From: Maritimibacter sp. 55A14
Lineage (GTDB): Bacteria > Pseudomonadota > Alphaproteobacteria > Rhodobacterales > Rhodobacteraceae
NCBI RefSeq assembly: GCF_003122205.1
Contig: NZ_QEYE01000017.1
Span: forward strand, 1-64,000
Direction: 5' to 3'
Length of the DNA: 64,000 nucleotides
Shown here piece after piece: positions 1-8,347 of the stretch. Numbering within the stretch: position 1 is the stretch's first letter; each line of letters begins with the position of its first letter. The notes under the pieces were generated by a model. It did not search any database. It had not been told where the DNA came from and saw only the letters and a list, made by a program, of their open reading frames with translations. Made by a program: the position numbers and the translations under genes.

Positions 1-114
1 ATCATGTTCGGTAGGCTCAAAGACTGGCGACGGGTCGCAACCCGATATGACCGATGCCCGAAGGTATTCCTCTCCGCCATCGCACTCGCCGCAACCGTCA
101 TCTATTGGCTATGA
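1..114 (+). CDS. IS5-family transposase, C-terminal end (cut by window start)
   Basis: Reading frame 1 is open from the first base to a stop at 112-114 and encodes 37 residues beginning I-MFGRLKDWRRVATRYD and ending ATVIYWL. The FGRLKDWRRVATRYD stretch is the characteristic C-terminus of IS5-type (IS427-like) DDE transposases, just after the catalytic glutamate. Only the tail is in the window, so completeness of the element cannot be judged. The GAGTCCTGACCC that follows at once looks like its right terminal repeat. The base composition here is lower in G/C than the chromosomal genes further on, as expected for acquired DNA. Confidence 0.75.
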   Translation: MMFGRLKDWRRVATRYDRCPKVFLSAIALAATVIYWL

Positions 115-340
115 GTCCTGACCCTAACCCAATAAAGATGGGGTATGCCTCAACGGGAATCGGGCTTGGCATATCAACCCCCCATCCGCGCAATATCGGT
201 GCGAAGACAGGTAGGATGAACGCTGTGCCAAAAACAGGGATTACAAGACTTCCCCAAATCTGAACGCTGTCTGCATCTCGTGTGGTGCCGCGGATTACGA
301 ACCACACGCACCGACATAAGAAAATCAAGAACCTCTGCAT
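98..340 (-). pseudogene. Small hydrophobic ORF apparently truncated by the IS5-type insertion
   Basis: An 80-codon frame starts at 340 (an AGGA lies about 7 bases upstream) and contains two hydrophobic stretches, residues about 28-50 (IWGSLVIPVFGTAFILPVF) and 65-77. It looks like a membrane protein with an N-terminal transmembrane segment. The last 9-10 codons and the stop lie inside the end of the IS5-type element, so the natural C-terminus is probably lost. I do not recognise the family. It could also be a chance frame, although the hydrophobic pattern is unusual for a shadow ORF. Nothing else in bases 129-435 can be called. Confidence 0.35.
112..128. repeat. Probable right terminal inverted repeat of the IS5-type element
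   Basis: GAGTCCTGACCC at 113-124 directly follows the transposase stop codon. Many alphaproteobacterial IS5-type elements have ends of the form GGGTCAGGACTC, the reverse complement of this. The left end lies outside the window, so the pairing and the target duplication cannot be verified. Confidence 0.4.
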
Positions 341-435
341 AAGACATCCTCATATCACGAGTCTCCCCGCGATAGATAGTCCGTATGTCAAGGGGATACA
401 CCCCCCAGTTTTTAACCGATCGGGATGCACTCTGA

Positions 436-648
436 ATGGCACAGGAATGGATGATCGACGTTCTGGAGGATCTCAAGTCCTTCGCACAGAAGAACGGGAT
501 GCTGGCACTGGCTGAACAACTCGACGACACGATCCTGGTCGCGGCTGCGGACGTGAGGTTGGGCAGCGGTCCCGGCGGTGCGGGGAAAGTGCATGCCGAC
601 AAGACTGGAGCGCTTTATCGGGCGCATGGATCAGGCGACATCGCTTGA
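436..648 (+). CDS. Small conserved protein overlapping the LuxR gene
   Basis: A 70-residue frame starting MAQEWMIDVLEDLKSFAQKN and continuing with an amphipathic helix (LALAEQLDDTILVAAAD). Small proteins of this kind (IDVL-DL--FA--N----LAEQLDD pattern) are common directly upstream of luxR-type genes in Rhodobacterales, which is the main reason to call it. It overlaps the next gene by 56 bases in another frame, so translation is probably coupled. The C-terminal third (from about residue 44) is low in structure and may be poorly conserved. Function unknown; a partner or modulator of the LuxR protein is only a guess from the position. Confidence 0.6.
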   Translation: MAQEWMIDVLEDLKSFAQKNGMLALAEQLDDTILVAAADVRLGSGPGGAGKVHADKTGALYRAHGSGDIA

Positions 649-1306
649 CGGTCTGCAAACCCTGGTAGAGGGGCTCCGCGATCTCTACGAGGTCGAGCAT
701 CTGATCTATCATTCCGTCAAAGGCGAGGGCGGGCAATACGCGGCCCGCACCTATAACGAGACCTGGGTCGGCCGATATATCGAGGAAGACTATGCCCGGA
801 TCGACCCGGTCGTTCTGGGCTGCTACCAGCGCTTCAACCCGGTAGACTGGAAACAATTGGACTGGTCAGGCCGCAAGGTCCGCGACTTCCTGGCCGAGGC
901 GATCGAAACCGGGGTAGGCAACCAGGGTATCTCCGTGCCGATCCGCGGGCCGAACGGCCAGTTCGCGGTCTTCACTGTCAATCACGGCTGCCATGATGCG
1001 GATTGGGCGGCTTTCCGGCAGACCCATGCGGCGAACCTGATCCTGATCGCCCATTTCATCAACCAGAAGGCGCTGGAGATCGAACGCGGATCGGACCACG
1101 TTCCCGCCAGCGCCTTGTCGCCGCGGGAGGCCGACACGCTGACCCTGCTCGCGCTGGGCCTCAACCGCGCCCAAGCCGCGGAACGCCTTTCGATCTCGGA
1201 ACACACGCTGCGCGTCTACTTGGATTCGGCGCGCTTCAAGCTGGGTGCTGCCAACACAGTTCAGACGGTTGCCCTGGCGCTCTCGCGCGGGCTGATCCTG
1301 GTCTGA
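593..1306 (+). CDS. LuxR-family quorum-sensing transcriptional regulator
   Basis: A 237-residue protein with an N-terminal autoinducer-binding domain (about 20-165) and a C-terminal GerE-type HTH (about 172-232, SPREADTLTLLALGLNRAQA...SISEHTLRVYL). The acyl-homoserine-lactone pocket residues are present as W58, Y62, D71, P72 and W86, one position from the TraR numbering, so it should bind an acyl-HSL and control transcription in the cytoplasm. ATG at 593 with GGGGAAAG upstream was preferred to the in-frame GTG at 578. No luxI synthase is nearby in the window. It is therefore either a LuxR solo or its synthase is encoded elsewhere. The small ORF upstream overlaps its start. Confidence 0.9.
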   Translation: MPTRLERFIGRMDQATSLDGLQTLVEGLRDLYEVEHLIYHSVKGEGGQYAARTYNETWVGRYIEEDYARIDPVVLGCYQRFNPVDWKQLDWSGRKVRDFLAEAIETGVGNQGISVPIRGPNGQFAVFTVNHGCHDADWAAFRQTHAANLILIAHFINQKALEIERGSDHVPASALSPREADTLTLLALGLNRAQAAERLSISEHTLRVYLDSARFKLGAANTVQTVALALSRGLILV

Positions 1307-1534
1307 CCGGGGCCATTGCGCGCAGTACACGTTACCGCATCAGACCATGGTTGCTCCCTCTGCCGCCACCGGCAACGAGGCAGCCCACGATCCGATCCGT
1401 CCAAGGCCGGCCGGGCTGGCCGCCGGGGTGCTGGCGAAGCGCGATCCGGCCGCGCCGCCGCCGCCTGATCGGCGCTGGCCTCCGCCTGTCGCGGGCGATA
1501 GCATGGGCCCGATCCCCGCAGCACCAAGGGCGCG

Positions 1535-3058
1535 ATGCAGTTTTCCGAAGACCAGGCCGAGGCCCATGACCGTATCGCCGCCCTTCTGAAGGACGCGGGC
1601 GTGGATATCCTGGACGGGGTACTCACCCCCCTGCGCGAGGGCGGCGAGAGCGACGTTCTGGCGGTCATAGGCAAGGCCGGATCGGGAAAGACGATGCTGC
1701 TCGCCGCGCTCTACGAGGCGCTGACCGATGCGGGGGTGGAGCCGGTCTCGGGCGACTGGGAAGGCCGCCGGCGGCGCGACCGGCGCACGCTTGCGATCCT
1801 CGCCCCGACGAACAAGGCGGCCAGCGTCCTGCGCAATCGCGGCGTGCCGGCAACCACGATCCACCGCATCCTCTACACCCCGGTCTACGACCCGGAATAC
1901 GAAAAGATCGCCGAATGGCTGGCCGGTAGCGTCGAGAAGCCGGAAATCGAGGGCCTGACCGACGCCGCGCTCAACCGGGCCGCGGCCTTCTTCGCCAACC
2001 ATCGCTCGATCCCCGGCGCGCTGGCCGCCGCGGGCTTGCGGGGCTCCGATTTCATCCGCGGCTGGAAACGGCGCGAGGACCCGCTCGATATCGGATTCGT
2101 CGATGAAAGTTCGATGCTGGATGCGCGCCAGTTTGACGATTTGAAGGAGATATTCCCGACCCTCGTGCTCTTCGGCGATCCCGCGCAGCTTGCCCCGGTG
2201 GGCCAGTCCGGGGAAATGGTCTTCGACACTTTCCCGCCGGAGCGGAAGCTGACCCTGTCGCGCATACACCGGCAGGCCGAGGACAATCCGATCCTCGATC
2301 TGGCCCATGCGCTGGGCGACCCGGAGCTGACATTCGAGGCCTTCGAACGGCTGATCGAAGCGGCCGCCGCCCGCGACGACCGCGTGGTGGTGGCGCCGCG
2401 CGTGGATGCCGGGCTGATGGCACGCTTGCCGGTGCTGGTCTGGCGCAACGCGACGCGCATCCGCCTGATCCACGCTTTCCGCGCGGCCTATGACGCGCCG
2501 CCCGATGCGCTGCTGCCGGGCGAGCCGCTGATCTGCGACGGGATCGAACTGCCGCTCAAGCACCGCAGGAAACGCATCGACCTGGAGGCGCGCGGCCTGA
2601 TCAAGGGCGCGCAGGTGATCTACAAGGGGCCGGGCAACAAACCGGGTTTCTCCCGGCTCCACGTCATTGGGGCGGAGGACCCGCAGGTGTCCGCCGCCTC
2701 GATCGTGAAGATCGAGATGCCCGATGCCGAGGAACCCTTCATTCCCTTTGCTGCCCATATGGGGGCCGCCTTCCTGCATGGCGCGGCGGTGACGGTCCAC
2801 AAGGCGCAGGGCTCGCAATGGCCCGCGGTGCAGGTCTTCGCGCCCGACCTCTACGCCGCGGCGCGCTCGGGCCGGACCGAGGCGGGCACGCCGCTCTGGA
2901 AGCGTCTTGCCTATGTGGCGATCACCCGCGCCGAGCACCGGCTGATCTGGGTCACACGCTATCGGCTGGCGCGGCCCACCGCGCCGCTGAGCGTTTCGGA
3001 CCTTTCGACGCCCGATGCGCCGCCGCTGACCCTGACCGCCGCCGGGCAGGAGGGCTAG
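1535..3058 (+). CDS. AAA-family ATP-dependent helicase, RecD-like
   Basis: A 507-residue superfamily 1 helicase. Walker A is GKAGSGKT (residues 46-53), motif Ia is LAPTNKAA, a Walker B-like stretch is FVDESSML (about 190-197), and the C-terminal UvrD_C_2-like part has VTVHKAQGSQWPAVQVF and AYVAITRAEHRLIWVT. This is the layout of stand-alone RecD/TraA-type helicases, which act on DNA ends during repair or recombination; the exact substrate is unknown. It lacks the nuclease domain of RecB. The 228 bases between luxR and this gene hold no ORF or tRNA that I can support. The start ATG has AAGGGCG before it. Confidence 0.85.
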   Translation: MQFSEDQAEAHDRIAALLKDAGVDILDGVLTPLREGGESDVLAVIGKAGSGKTMLLAALYEALTDAGVEPVSGDWEGRRRRDRRTLAILAPTNKAASVLRNRGVPATTIHRILYTPVYDPEYEKIAEWLAGSVEKPEIEGLTDAALNRAAAFFANHRSIPGALAAAGLRGSDFIRGWKRREDPLDIGFVDESSMLDARQFDDLKEIFPTLVLFGDPAQLAPVGQSGEMVFDTFPPERKLTLSRIHRQAEDNPILDLAHALGDPELTFEAFERLIEAAAARDDRVVVAPRVDAGLMARLPVLVWRNATRIRLIHAFRAAYDAPPDALLPGEPLICDGIELPLKHRRKRIDLEARGLIKGAQVIYKGPGNKPGFSRLHVIGAEDPQVSAASIVKIEMPDAEEPFIPFAAHMGAAFLHGAAVTVHKAQGSQWPAVQVFAPDLYAAARSGRTEAGTPLWKRLAYVAITRAEHRLIWVTRYRLARPTAPLSVSDLSTPDAPPLTLTAAGQEG

Positions 3059-3115
3059 GCAATCACCGCGCCGAAGCCGTGCCGGGCTAGGCGCCGCAAC
3101 CGGGAGGACCGGAGA

Positions 3116-3748
3116 ATGGCACTGGAGATCATCGGGGCGGGTTTCGGGCGGACCGGGACGAACTCTCTCAAACGCGCGCTGGAGCATTTGGGTTTCGGCC
3201 CATGCCACCACATGTTCGAGGTCCGCGAGAGCCCCGAACAACTTGCGCTCTGGCAGGCGGCGGCGCGAGGCGAGACGCCGGACTGGGACCGGGTTTTCGC
3301 CGGGTTCCGGTCGCAGGTCGACTGGCCCGGCGCCCGCTTCTGGCGGGAGCTCGCGGCGCAGTACCCTGCGGCGAAGGTAATCCTGTCGGTCCGCGACCCC
3401 GACAAGTGGTTCGACAGCGTGCAGGCCACGATCGGCCGCTTCATGGCCGATCGCGGCAAGCACGAGACGGCGCAGGAGAACGCGCTGGCGGAGATGGCCC
3501 ATGAGTTGGTCGTCCGGCAGATTTTCGACGGCCGTCTCGACGACCGGGCCTTCGCCACAAAAGTCTTCCGCGATCACGTCGCCGCGGTGAAAGCGGACAT
3601 CCCGCCCGAGCGCCTGCTGGTCTTCGAAGCCGGCGAGGGCTGGCCCCGGCTCTGCGATTTCCTGGGCGTGGAGGTCCCCGACGCGCCCTATCCGCACACC
3701 AACACCACCGCCGAATATGCCGCGCGCCGACAGGCGGCGCCCGACTGA
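3116..3748 (+). CDS. Sulfotransferase family protein (Sulfotransfer_4 type)
   Basis: A 210-residue protein starting MALEIIGAGFGRTGTNSLKRALEHLGFGPCHHM. GFGRTGTNSLKRAL is the 5'-phosphosulfate loop of this family, and VILSVRDPDKWFDS (about 93-106) is the 3'-phosphate-binding region, where R and the later S contact PAPS. It should transfer sulfate from PAPS to an unknown acceptor. These proteins are common and mostly uncharacterised in Rhodobacterales. The gene stands alone on the plus strand with GGGAGGACCGGAGA upstream of its ATG. Database entries often mislabel this family as NAD-dependent epimerases. Confidence 0.85.
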   Translation: MALEIIGAGFGRTGTNSLKRALEHLGFGPCHHMFEVRESPEQLALWQAAARGETPDWDRVFAGFRSQVDWPGARFWRELAAQYPAAKVILSVRDPDKWFDSVQATIGRFMADRGKHETAQENALAEMAHELVVRQIFDGRLDDRAFATKVFRDHVAAVKADIPPERLLVFEAGEGWPRLCDFLGVEVPDAPYPHTNTTAEYAARRQAAPD

Positions 3749-3841
3749 CCGGCCGTGGCGCGCGCCATCAATGCCGGTTGGCACCCGCGCGCCGCGCTTC
3801 TACACTCGCCCCGAACCGACGGCCTCGAAGGGAGCCCCTCC

Positions 3842-4078
3842 ATGCAATGCGTCTTCGTCCAGATCCGCTGCACCCCCGGCAAGACCTACCAGGTCGCCGA
3901 CGCCATCTATGACCGTGAAATCGTGTCGGAGCTTTACTCGACCAGCGGCGATTTCGACCTGCTGGCCAAGGTCTATGTCCCCGAGGATCAGGATGTGGGC
4001 CATTACATCAACGAGAACCTGATCAACATTCCCGACATCACCCGATCGCTCACCACCATGACCTTCAAGGCGTTCTGA
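3842..4078 (+). CDS. Stand-alone Lrp/AsnC ligand-binding (RAM) domain protein
   Basis: A 78-residue protein, [20 protein letters not shown]..., matching the C-terminal regulation-of-amino-acid-metabolism domain of Lrp/AsnC regulators, with the [11 protein letters not shown] strand and the N-terminal beta strand, but with no DNA-binding domain. Such SRAM proteins form ring oligomers and may bind small effectors or pair with full-length regulators. ATG at 3842 was chosen because the domain begins there and GAAGGGAG lies just upstream. An in-frame ATG at 3755 would add an unlikely tail. The partner, if any, is not evident from the neighbours. Confidence 0.85.
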   Translation: MQCVFVQIRCTPGKTYQVADAIYDREIVSELYSTSGDFDLLAKVYVPEDQDVGHYINENLINIPDITRSLTTMTFKAF

Positions 4079-4110
4079 GGGGCGGCCGGGGGACTGGAGA
4101 GAGGGCCGCC

Positions 4111-4824
4111 ATGGCACGGACAACTGCGATCACCGGCGCGGGGTCTGGCATCGGCGCGGCGACGGCGCGCGCCTTTCTGGACGCGGGCTGGCGGGTGGCG
4201 TTGATGGGCCGGCGTCCCGCCCCGCTGGAGGAGGTCGCCGCCGGGAACCCGGACGCACTGGTGGTGCCTGCCGACGTGTCGGACGCGGACCAGGTGGACC
4301 GCGCTTTCGCTACTCTGGTGCAGGGCCTCGGTCGGCTCGACGTGCTCTTCAACAATGCCGGCGTCTTTCCGGCGGCGGCGACCATCGACGAGACCGACCC
4401 GGCGGAGTGGCGCCGCGTCGTGGACATCAACCTTACAGGCGCGTTTCTCTGCGCCCGCGCGGCATTCGCGCAGATGCGCGCGCAGCGTCCGCAGGGCGGG
4501 CGGATCATAAATAACGGCTCCATCGCCGCGCATGTGCCGCGGCCGCGTTCGGTCGCCTATACGGCCACGAAACACGCGATCACCGGGCTGACCCGCGCGC
4601 TGTCGCTCGATGGGCGGGACTTCGATATCGCCTGTGGCCAGATCGACATCGGCAATGCCCGCACCCCGATGGTCGAGGCGCTCTCGCGCCGCGATCCGCA
4701 GCCCACGATGGATGTGGCGGACGCGGCGCGCGCGGTTTTGCACATGGCCGAATTGCCGCTCGAGGCCAATGTCCAGTTCATGACCCTGATGGCGACCAAG
4801 ATGCCCTATATCGGGCGTGGCTGA
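4111..4824 (+). CDS. Short-chain dehydrogenase/reductase
   Basis: A 237-residue classical SDR. The NAD(P)-binding motif TGAGSGIG is at residues 7-14, NNAGVFP at about 87-93, and the catalytic Ser-Tyr-Lys region contains YTATKHA with the usual Y-x-x-x-K spacing. It is expected to be a cytoplasmic NAD(P)-dependent oxidoreductase with an unknown alcohol or ketone substrate. It follows the SRAM gene by about 30 bases in the same direction, with GGAGAGAGG before the start, so the two may be co-transcribed. The sequence does not identify the substrate. Confidence 0.88.
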   Translation: MARTTAITGAGSGIGAATARAFLDAGWRVALMGRRPAPLEEVAAGNPDALVVPADVSDADQVDRAFATLVQGLGRLDVLFNNAGVFPAAATIDETDPAEWRRVVDINLTGAFLCARAAFAQMRAQRPQGGRIINNGSIAAHVPRPRSVAYTATKHAITGLTRALSLDGRDFDIACGQIDIGNARTPMVEALSRRDPQPTMDVADAARAVLHMAELPLEANVQFMTLMATKMPYIGRG

Positions 4825-4839
4825 CGGATCTGGCGTGGA

Positions 4840-5610
4840 TCAGAGCCGGATGCGCTGGAAGACCGCCGAGGCCCCCCAACCCGCCAGGATGGCGATGAAG
4901 ATCGACAGCAGCCCATAGAGCAGTGGCTTTTCATGGGCGAGGTCGAAAATCCAGCGTTCCAGTCCCACCTTGCTGACCTCTATCACAGTCTCGTGGCTTG
5001 ATACGACCTGCCTGTCGCGGGTCAGGAAAATGCGCGCGGTGTAGTGGCCTTCCACGAGGTTGGCGGGCAGGGCCACATTGGCACGAAAGAGCGTCTCCTG
5101 ATCCAGCCGCACGCCGCCTTCGGCGGTCTGGTAGAGGTCGTTCTTTTCCCGCAGACGGACCACGGCGGACGAAAACGTCTGCGCATCGGTGATCGTCATA
5201 GGGGCGCCGACCGATCGGATCATGCGGTTGATGCTGATCCGGTGGCGCAGATCCTCGACTTCCGAGAGCACCTCGTTCAGCGGGCCGGTGCTGGCCACGG
5301 CATAGAAACTCGGCGCGGCATCGACTTCGACCGAGTCGGTGTTCACCCAGATGCTCCAGACCCGTTCCTTGCGCCGCACGACGACCGGGCGCGATGGGCC
5401 GGTGATGGTAACGATGACCTGGAGAGGCCCGGCCTCGGGCGGCGGCGCCATGCGCTTCACCGCACCATAGACCACGATCTCCGAGCCGTCGAAATTGGCG
5501 GTGATGGAGACGCGGTTCTGGCTCAGCCCCGCGACGACCTCTTCCTCGGCCGATGCACCGATTGGCAGGAGCAGCAGAAGCGTGAATGCCAGGATGCGCT
5601 CCATGTTCAT
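4840..5610 (-). CDS. TIGR02186 family transmembrane protein
   Basis: A 256-residue protein with an N-terminal signal peptide (MNMERILAFTLLLLLPIGASA), a periplasmic beta-rich domain, and one C-terminal transmembrane helix near residues 233-252 (LLYGLLSIFIAILAGWGASAV). This is the organisation of the alphaproteobacterial family TIGR02186 (Alph_Pro_TM), whose role is unknown. It overlaps the TauE/SafE gene upstream by 4 bases (ATGA), and this pairing recurs in alphaproteobacteria, so the two are probably translated together and may act on the same sulfur-compound export route. Confidence 0.85.
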   Translation of the reverse strand: MNMERILAFTLLLLLPIGASAEEEVVAGLSQNRVSITANFDGSEIVVYGAVKRMAPPPEAGPLQVIVTITGPSRPVVVRRKERVWSIWVNTDSVEVDAAPSFYAVASTGPLNEVLSEVEDLRHRISINRMIRSVGAPMTITDAQTFSSAVVRLREKNDLYQTAEGGVRLDQETLFRANVALPANLVEGHYTARIFLTRDRQVVSSHETVIEVSKVGLERWIFDLAHEKPLLYGLLSIFIAILAGWGASAVFQRIRL

Positions 5611-6530
5611 TCCGCCACTTTGCCGAGGGAGTAGAGTTCGGCCGGCTCGATCAACAGTTCGAGCGCCAGCTTTCCGCAGACCACTAGTACGAGAACCGCC
5701 AGCAGGATGCGCAGCCGTTCAGCCTGCATCTTGACCCCGATACGGGTTCCGATCTGTGCCCCGAAGACGCCGCCGACAAGAAGGAACACGGCCAGTGCCA
5801 TGTCCACCGAAAAGTTTGTGGTGGCGTGCATAAGTGTGGTGAATGCGGCGACGAAGATGATCTGGAAGAGCGACGTGCCCACCACCACCTTGGTCGGCAT
5901 GCCGAGCAGATAGATCATCGCCGGCACCATGATGAAGCCGCCGCCCACGCCCATGATCGCGGAAAGCACACCGACGAAGGCGCCGACGATGAGTGGCGGG
6001 ATCGCACTGATGTAAAGCCCGGATGTGCGGAACTTCATCTTCAGGGGCAGGTTGTGGACCCAGATATGCTGGTGCCGCTTGATTACCCGGCCCCTGCGCG
6101 ACGGGTCGCGCGCGCGCATCAGCGCGCGGAGGCTCTCGATGAACATCAGCCCGCCGATGATGCCCAGAAACACCACATAGCAGAGCTTGACCAGCAACTC
6201 GACCTGACCCATCGCCTTGAGCATCGCAAAGACCTGCACGCCCACCGCGGCGCCCACGAGACCGCCGCCCAGAAGCACCGTGCCCATGCGCAGATCGACG
6301 GTCTTGCGTTTGAAATGGGCCAGTACCCCGGACAGCGAGGACGCGACGATCTGGTTCGCGCCTGTCGCCACCGCCACGGCGGGCGGGATGCCGATGAAGA
6401 AGAGCAGCGGGGTCATCAGGAAGCCGCCCCCGACGCCGAACATCCCCGACAGGACGCCCACCATCCCGCCGAGCCCCAGGAGCAGGAAAGCGTTGACGGA
6501 AACCTCGGCGATGGGAAGGTAGATCTGCAT
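5607..6530 (-). CDS. Sulfite exporter TauE/SafE family permease
   Basis: A 307-residue polytopic membrane protein beginning MQIYLPIAEVSVNAFLLLGLGGMV. Two repeated modules with GVGGGFLMTPLL and GVGGGFIMVPAM are diagnostic for TauE/SafE, each followed by glycine-rich helices. About eight transmembrane segments are visible. The family exports sulfite or sulfonated organics. ATG at 6530 was chosen rather than a start 183 bases upstream, because the upstream codons have no membrane character and the family begins here. It is the first gene of a two-gene operon with the TIGR02186 protein. Confidence 0.88.
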   Translation of the reverse strand: MQIYLPIAEVSVNAFLLLGLGGMVGVLSGMFGVGGGFLMTPLLFFIGIPPAVAVATGANQIVASSLSGVLAHFKRKTVDLRMGTVLLGGGLVGAAVGVQVFAMLKAMGQVELLVKLCYVVFLGIIGGLMFIESLRALMRARDPSRRGRVIKRHQHIWVHNLPLKMKFRTSGLYISAIPPLIVGAFVGVLSAIMGVGGGFIMVPAMIYLLGMPTKVVVGTSLFQIIFVAAFTTLMHATTNFSVDMALAVFLLVGGVFGAQIGTRIGVKMQAERLRILLAVLVLVVCGKLALELLIEPAELYSLGKVAE

Positions 6531-6624
6531 GATCCATTTCAAGCAGGGCGGCGCGTGCAGCACAAGAGGCAAGCCGGTCGTCGCGCCAGCTGGACCGGCA
6601 GGTTCTCCCGTCTGGACGGGGTGC

Positions 6625-7062
6625 TCAGCCTGAGGCGAACGATTTGCGCAGCACCAGCGCGTCCAGCGGCCGTCCGTCAGGCCTGCGATAGTAACCGGCG
6701 CGGCGGCCCGCACCCCGGTATCCCATTCGGGCGTAGAGCGCGCGCGCCGGGGCGTTGTCTTCGGCCACTTCCAGGAATATCTCCGCGGCCCCTTTCGCTG
6801 CGGCCAGGGCTTCGAATTCCGCCAGCAGGGTCTGCCCGCGGCCCGCGCGGCGCAGGTCGCGTGCGACCGCGATGGTCAGCAATTCGGCCTCGCCCGCGAC
6901 GACCCGGCCCAGTGCGAAGCCCGCCTCGCCGCCGCAGAAGACCGTGGAGCGCTCGGCCAGCAGGGAGGCGAATTCCGGGGCGCTCCAGGGGCGGGGCGTG
7001 GTGAAGGCCGCGGCGTGCAGCCGGGCCAGCGCCTCGGGCAGCGTCGGCGGGGCAGGGGTCAC
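6625..7062 (-). CDS. rimI: Ribosomal protein alanine N-acetyltransferase-like GNAT
   Basis: A 145-residue GNAT acetyltransferase. The acetyl-CoA-binding segment is R-R-x-G-x-G/A (LRRAGRGQTLLAEFE, about 84-98), and the C-terminal EVAEDNAPARALYARMGY motif is typical of RimI. RimI acetylates the N-terminus of ribosomal protein S18. Position supports the call: the gene overlaps tsaB by 4 bases, and tsaB-rimI adjacency is widespread in bacteria. Alphaproteobacterial RimI proteins are often somewhat divergent, so a different protein target cannot be excluded. Confidence 0.85.
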   Translation of the reverse strand: MTPAPPTLPEALARLHAAAFTTPRPWSAPEFASLLAERSTVFCGGEAGFALGRVVAGEAELLTIAVARDLRRAGRGQTLLAEFEALAAAKGAAEIFLEVAEDNAPARALYARMGYRGAGRRAGYYRRPDGRPLDALVLRKSFASG

Positions 7063-7718
7063 GGCAGGATGACCGGCGGCTGGTCCGAGGCGGGCGCCGC
7101 GTCCGCCCCTCGCAGATAGAGCGGTGCAGGGCGCGGCTGCGGGCGGTCCCGGCGGCGCGCGGCAACTTGAGCGATGGCTTGGGCGACAGGCAGGCGCGGC
7201 GCGGCGGCGCGTGCGCCCAGAACCGCGGCCACCGCCCCGGCCTCATGCCCGATGCAGGCGGCGCCCGCGGCGCCGGGCAGGGGCGGCAGCGCATCCAGCG
7301 GCGCGGTCACGGGCGCGGCGGCCTGCTCCCCGTCCAGAAGTTGCAGATGAACCATGCCGCGCCGCGCGTCGATGGAGGCCAGGACCGGGCCGGGCGCGGC
7401 CTCTGCCAGCGCCTCGAACCCGCTCACCCCGATCGCCGGGCGGCTTAGCGACAGCGCCAGCCCGCGCGCCGCTGCCACTGCGATGCGGATGCCGGTGAAA
7501 TTCCCCGGCCCCGTGCCCACCGCCACGGCATCGAGATCGCGCCACCCGAGGCCGCCCTCGGCCAGCACCTCCTCGAGCAGCGGGAAGAGCCGTTCGGCCT
7601 GTCCGCGGTCCATTTCCTCGCTGCGGGTGGCCAGGACCGTCCCGCCCGACAGCAAAGCGGCCGCGCAATGCGCGGCCGATGTGTCGAAGGCCAGTATACG
7701 GGCGGCGTCAGGCGGCAA
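7059..7718 (-). CDS. tsaB: tRNA threonylcarbamoyladenosine biosynthesis protein TsaB
   Basis: A 219-residue ASKHA-fold protein starting with ILAFDTSAAHCAAALL, followed by AVGTGPGNFTGIRIAVAAARGLAL, which is the diagnostic TsaB segment. With TsaD, TsaE and TsaC it makes t6A at position 37 of ANN-decoding tRNAs; TsaB is a non-catalytic partner of TsaD. The gene overlaps rimI by 4 bases and nifU by 11 bases, so nifU-tsaB-rimI form a tight minus-strand operon. Length is normal for the family. Confidence 0.92.
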   Translation of the reverse strand: MPPDAARILAFDTSAAHCAAALLSGGTVLATRSEEMDRGQAERLFPLLEEVLAEGGLGWRDLDAVAVGTGPGNFTGIRIAVAAARGLALSLSRPAIGVSGFEALAEAAPGPVLASIDARRGMVHLQLLDGEQAAAPVTAPLDALPPLPGAAGAACIGHEAGAVAAVLGARAAAPRLPVAQAIAQVAARRRDRPQPRPAPLYLRGADAAPASDQPPVILP

Positions 7719-8268
7719 CGGGCCTGACCTCGACGACCTCGGGGATGTAATGGCGCAGCAGGTTCTCGATCCCCATCTTCAGCGTCAGCGTGGAGGACGG
7801 GCAGCCCGCGCAGGCCCCCTGCATGTGCAGATAGACCACGCCCCGGTCGAAGCCGTGAAACGTGATGTCGCCGCCGTCCTGCGCCACGGCGGGACGCACG
7901 CGAGTATCCAGCAACTCCTTGATCTGGCGCACGATATCGGCATCCGGGCCATCGTGGTCGGCGTGCGCGTTCTCGTCGCGGTCGCCCTCGATCACCGGCT
8001 GGCCGGACTGGAAATGCTCCATGATCGCGCCCAGGATCGGGGGCTTCACATGTTCCCAGGCGACCGAGTCGTCCTTGGTGACGGTCACGAAATCATGCCC
8101 GAAGAACACCCCCTTGATGCCCTCGACCGCGAAAATCCGGCTGGCCAGCGGTGATTTCCCGGCCGTGTCGGGGGCCGGGAAGTCGGCCGTGCCGTTTTCC
8201 AGCACGGTCTGTCCGGGCAGGAATTTCAGGGTCGCCGGGTTTGGGGTCGATTCCGTCTGAATGAACAT
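7708..8268 (-). CDS. NifU-family Fe-S scaffold or carrier protein
   Basis: A 186-residue protein with an N-terminal Scaffold_N domain (MFIQTESTPNPATLKFLPG..., about 1-85) and a C-terminal NifU domain (about 105-180) carrying the C-x-x-C iron-sulfur ligand pair in GACAGCPSSTLTLK. It is the mitochondrial NFU1-type protein of alphaproteobacteria, which delivers 4Fe-4S clusters to target enzymes. ATG at 8268 was chosen over an upstream in-frame codon at 8394 because the family starts MFIQTE and an AGGTGCG-type ribosome site precedes it. First gene of the nifU-tsaB-rimI run. Confidence 0.92.
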   Translation of the reverse strand: MFIQTESTPNPATLKFLPGQTVLENGTADFPAPDTAGKSPLASRIFAVEGIKGVFFGHDFVTVTKDDSVAWEHVKPPILGAIMEHFQSGQPVIEGDRDENAHADHDGPDADIVRQIKELLDTRVRPAVAQDGGDITFHGFDRGVVYLHMQGACAGCPSSTLTLKMGIENLLRHYIPEVVEVRPVAA

Positions 8269-8347
8269 CGCGCGCACCTCTTTTCTATGCCTTGAGATAT
8301 GCGCCCGCCCCACCGTCATGTCAAGATTTAGAACGATTCCAAACTGG

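Noticed and set aside
282-435. lux-box-like dyad before the LuxR gene
   Set aside because: No 18-20 base dyad with adequate symmetry was found.
1307-1534. Possible small gene or tRNA between luxR and the helicase
   Set aside because: No cloverleaf, no ribosome site and no conserved protein segment seen.
1340-3784. Very long minus-strand ORF (814 codons) over the helicase and sulfotransferase genes
   Set aside because: High-GC shadow frame: arginine/histidine-rich with no domain, while both plus-strand genes have clear motifs.
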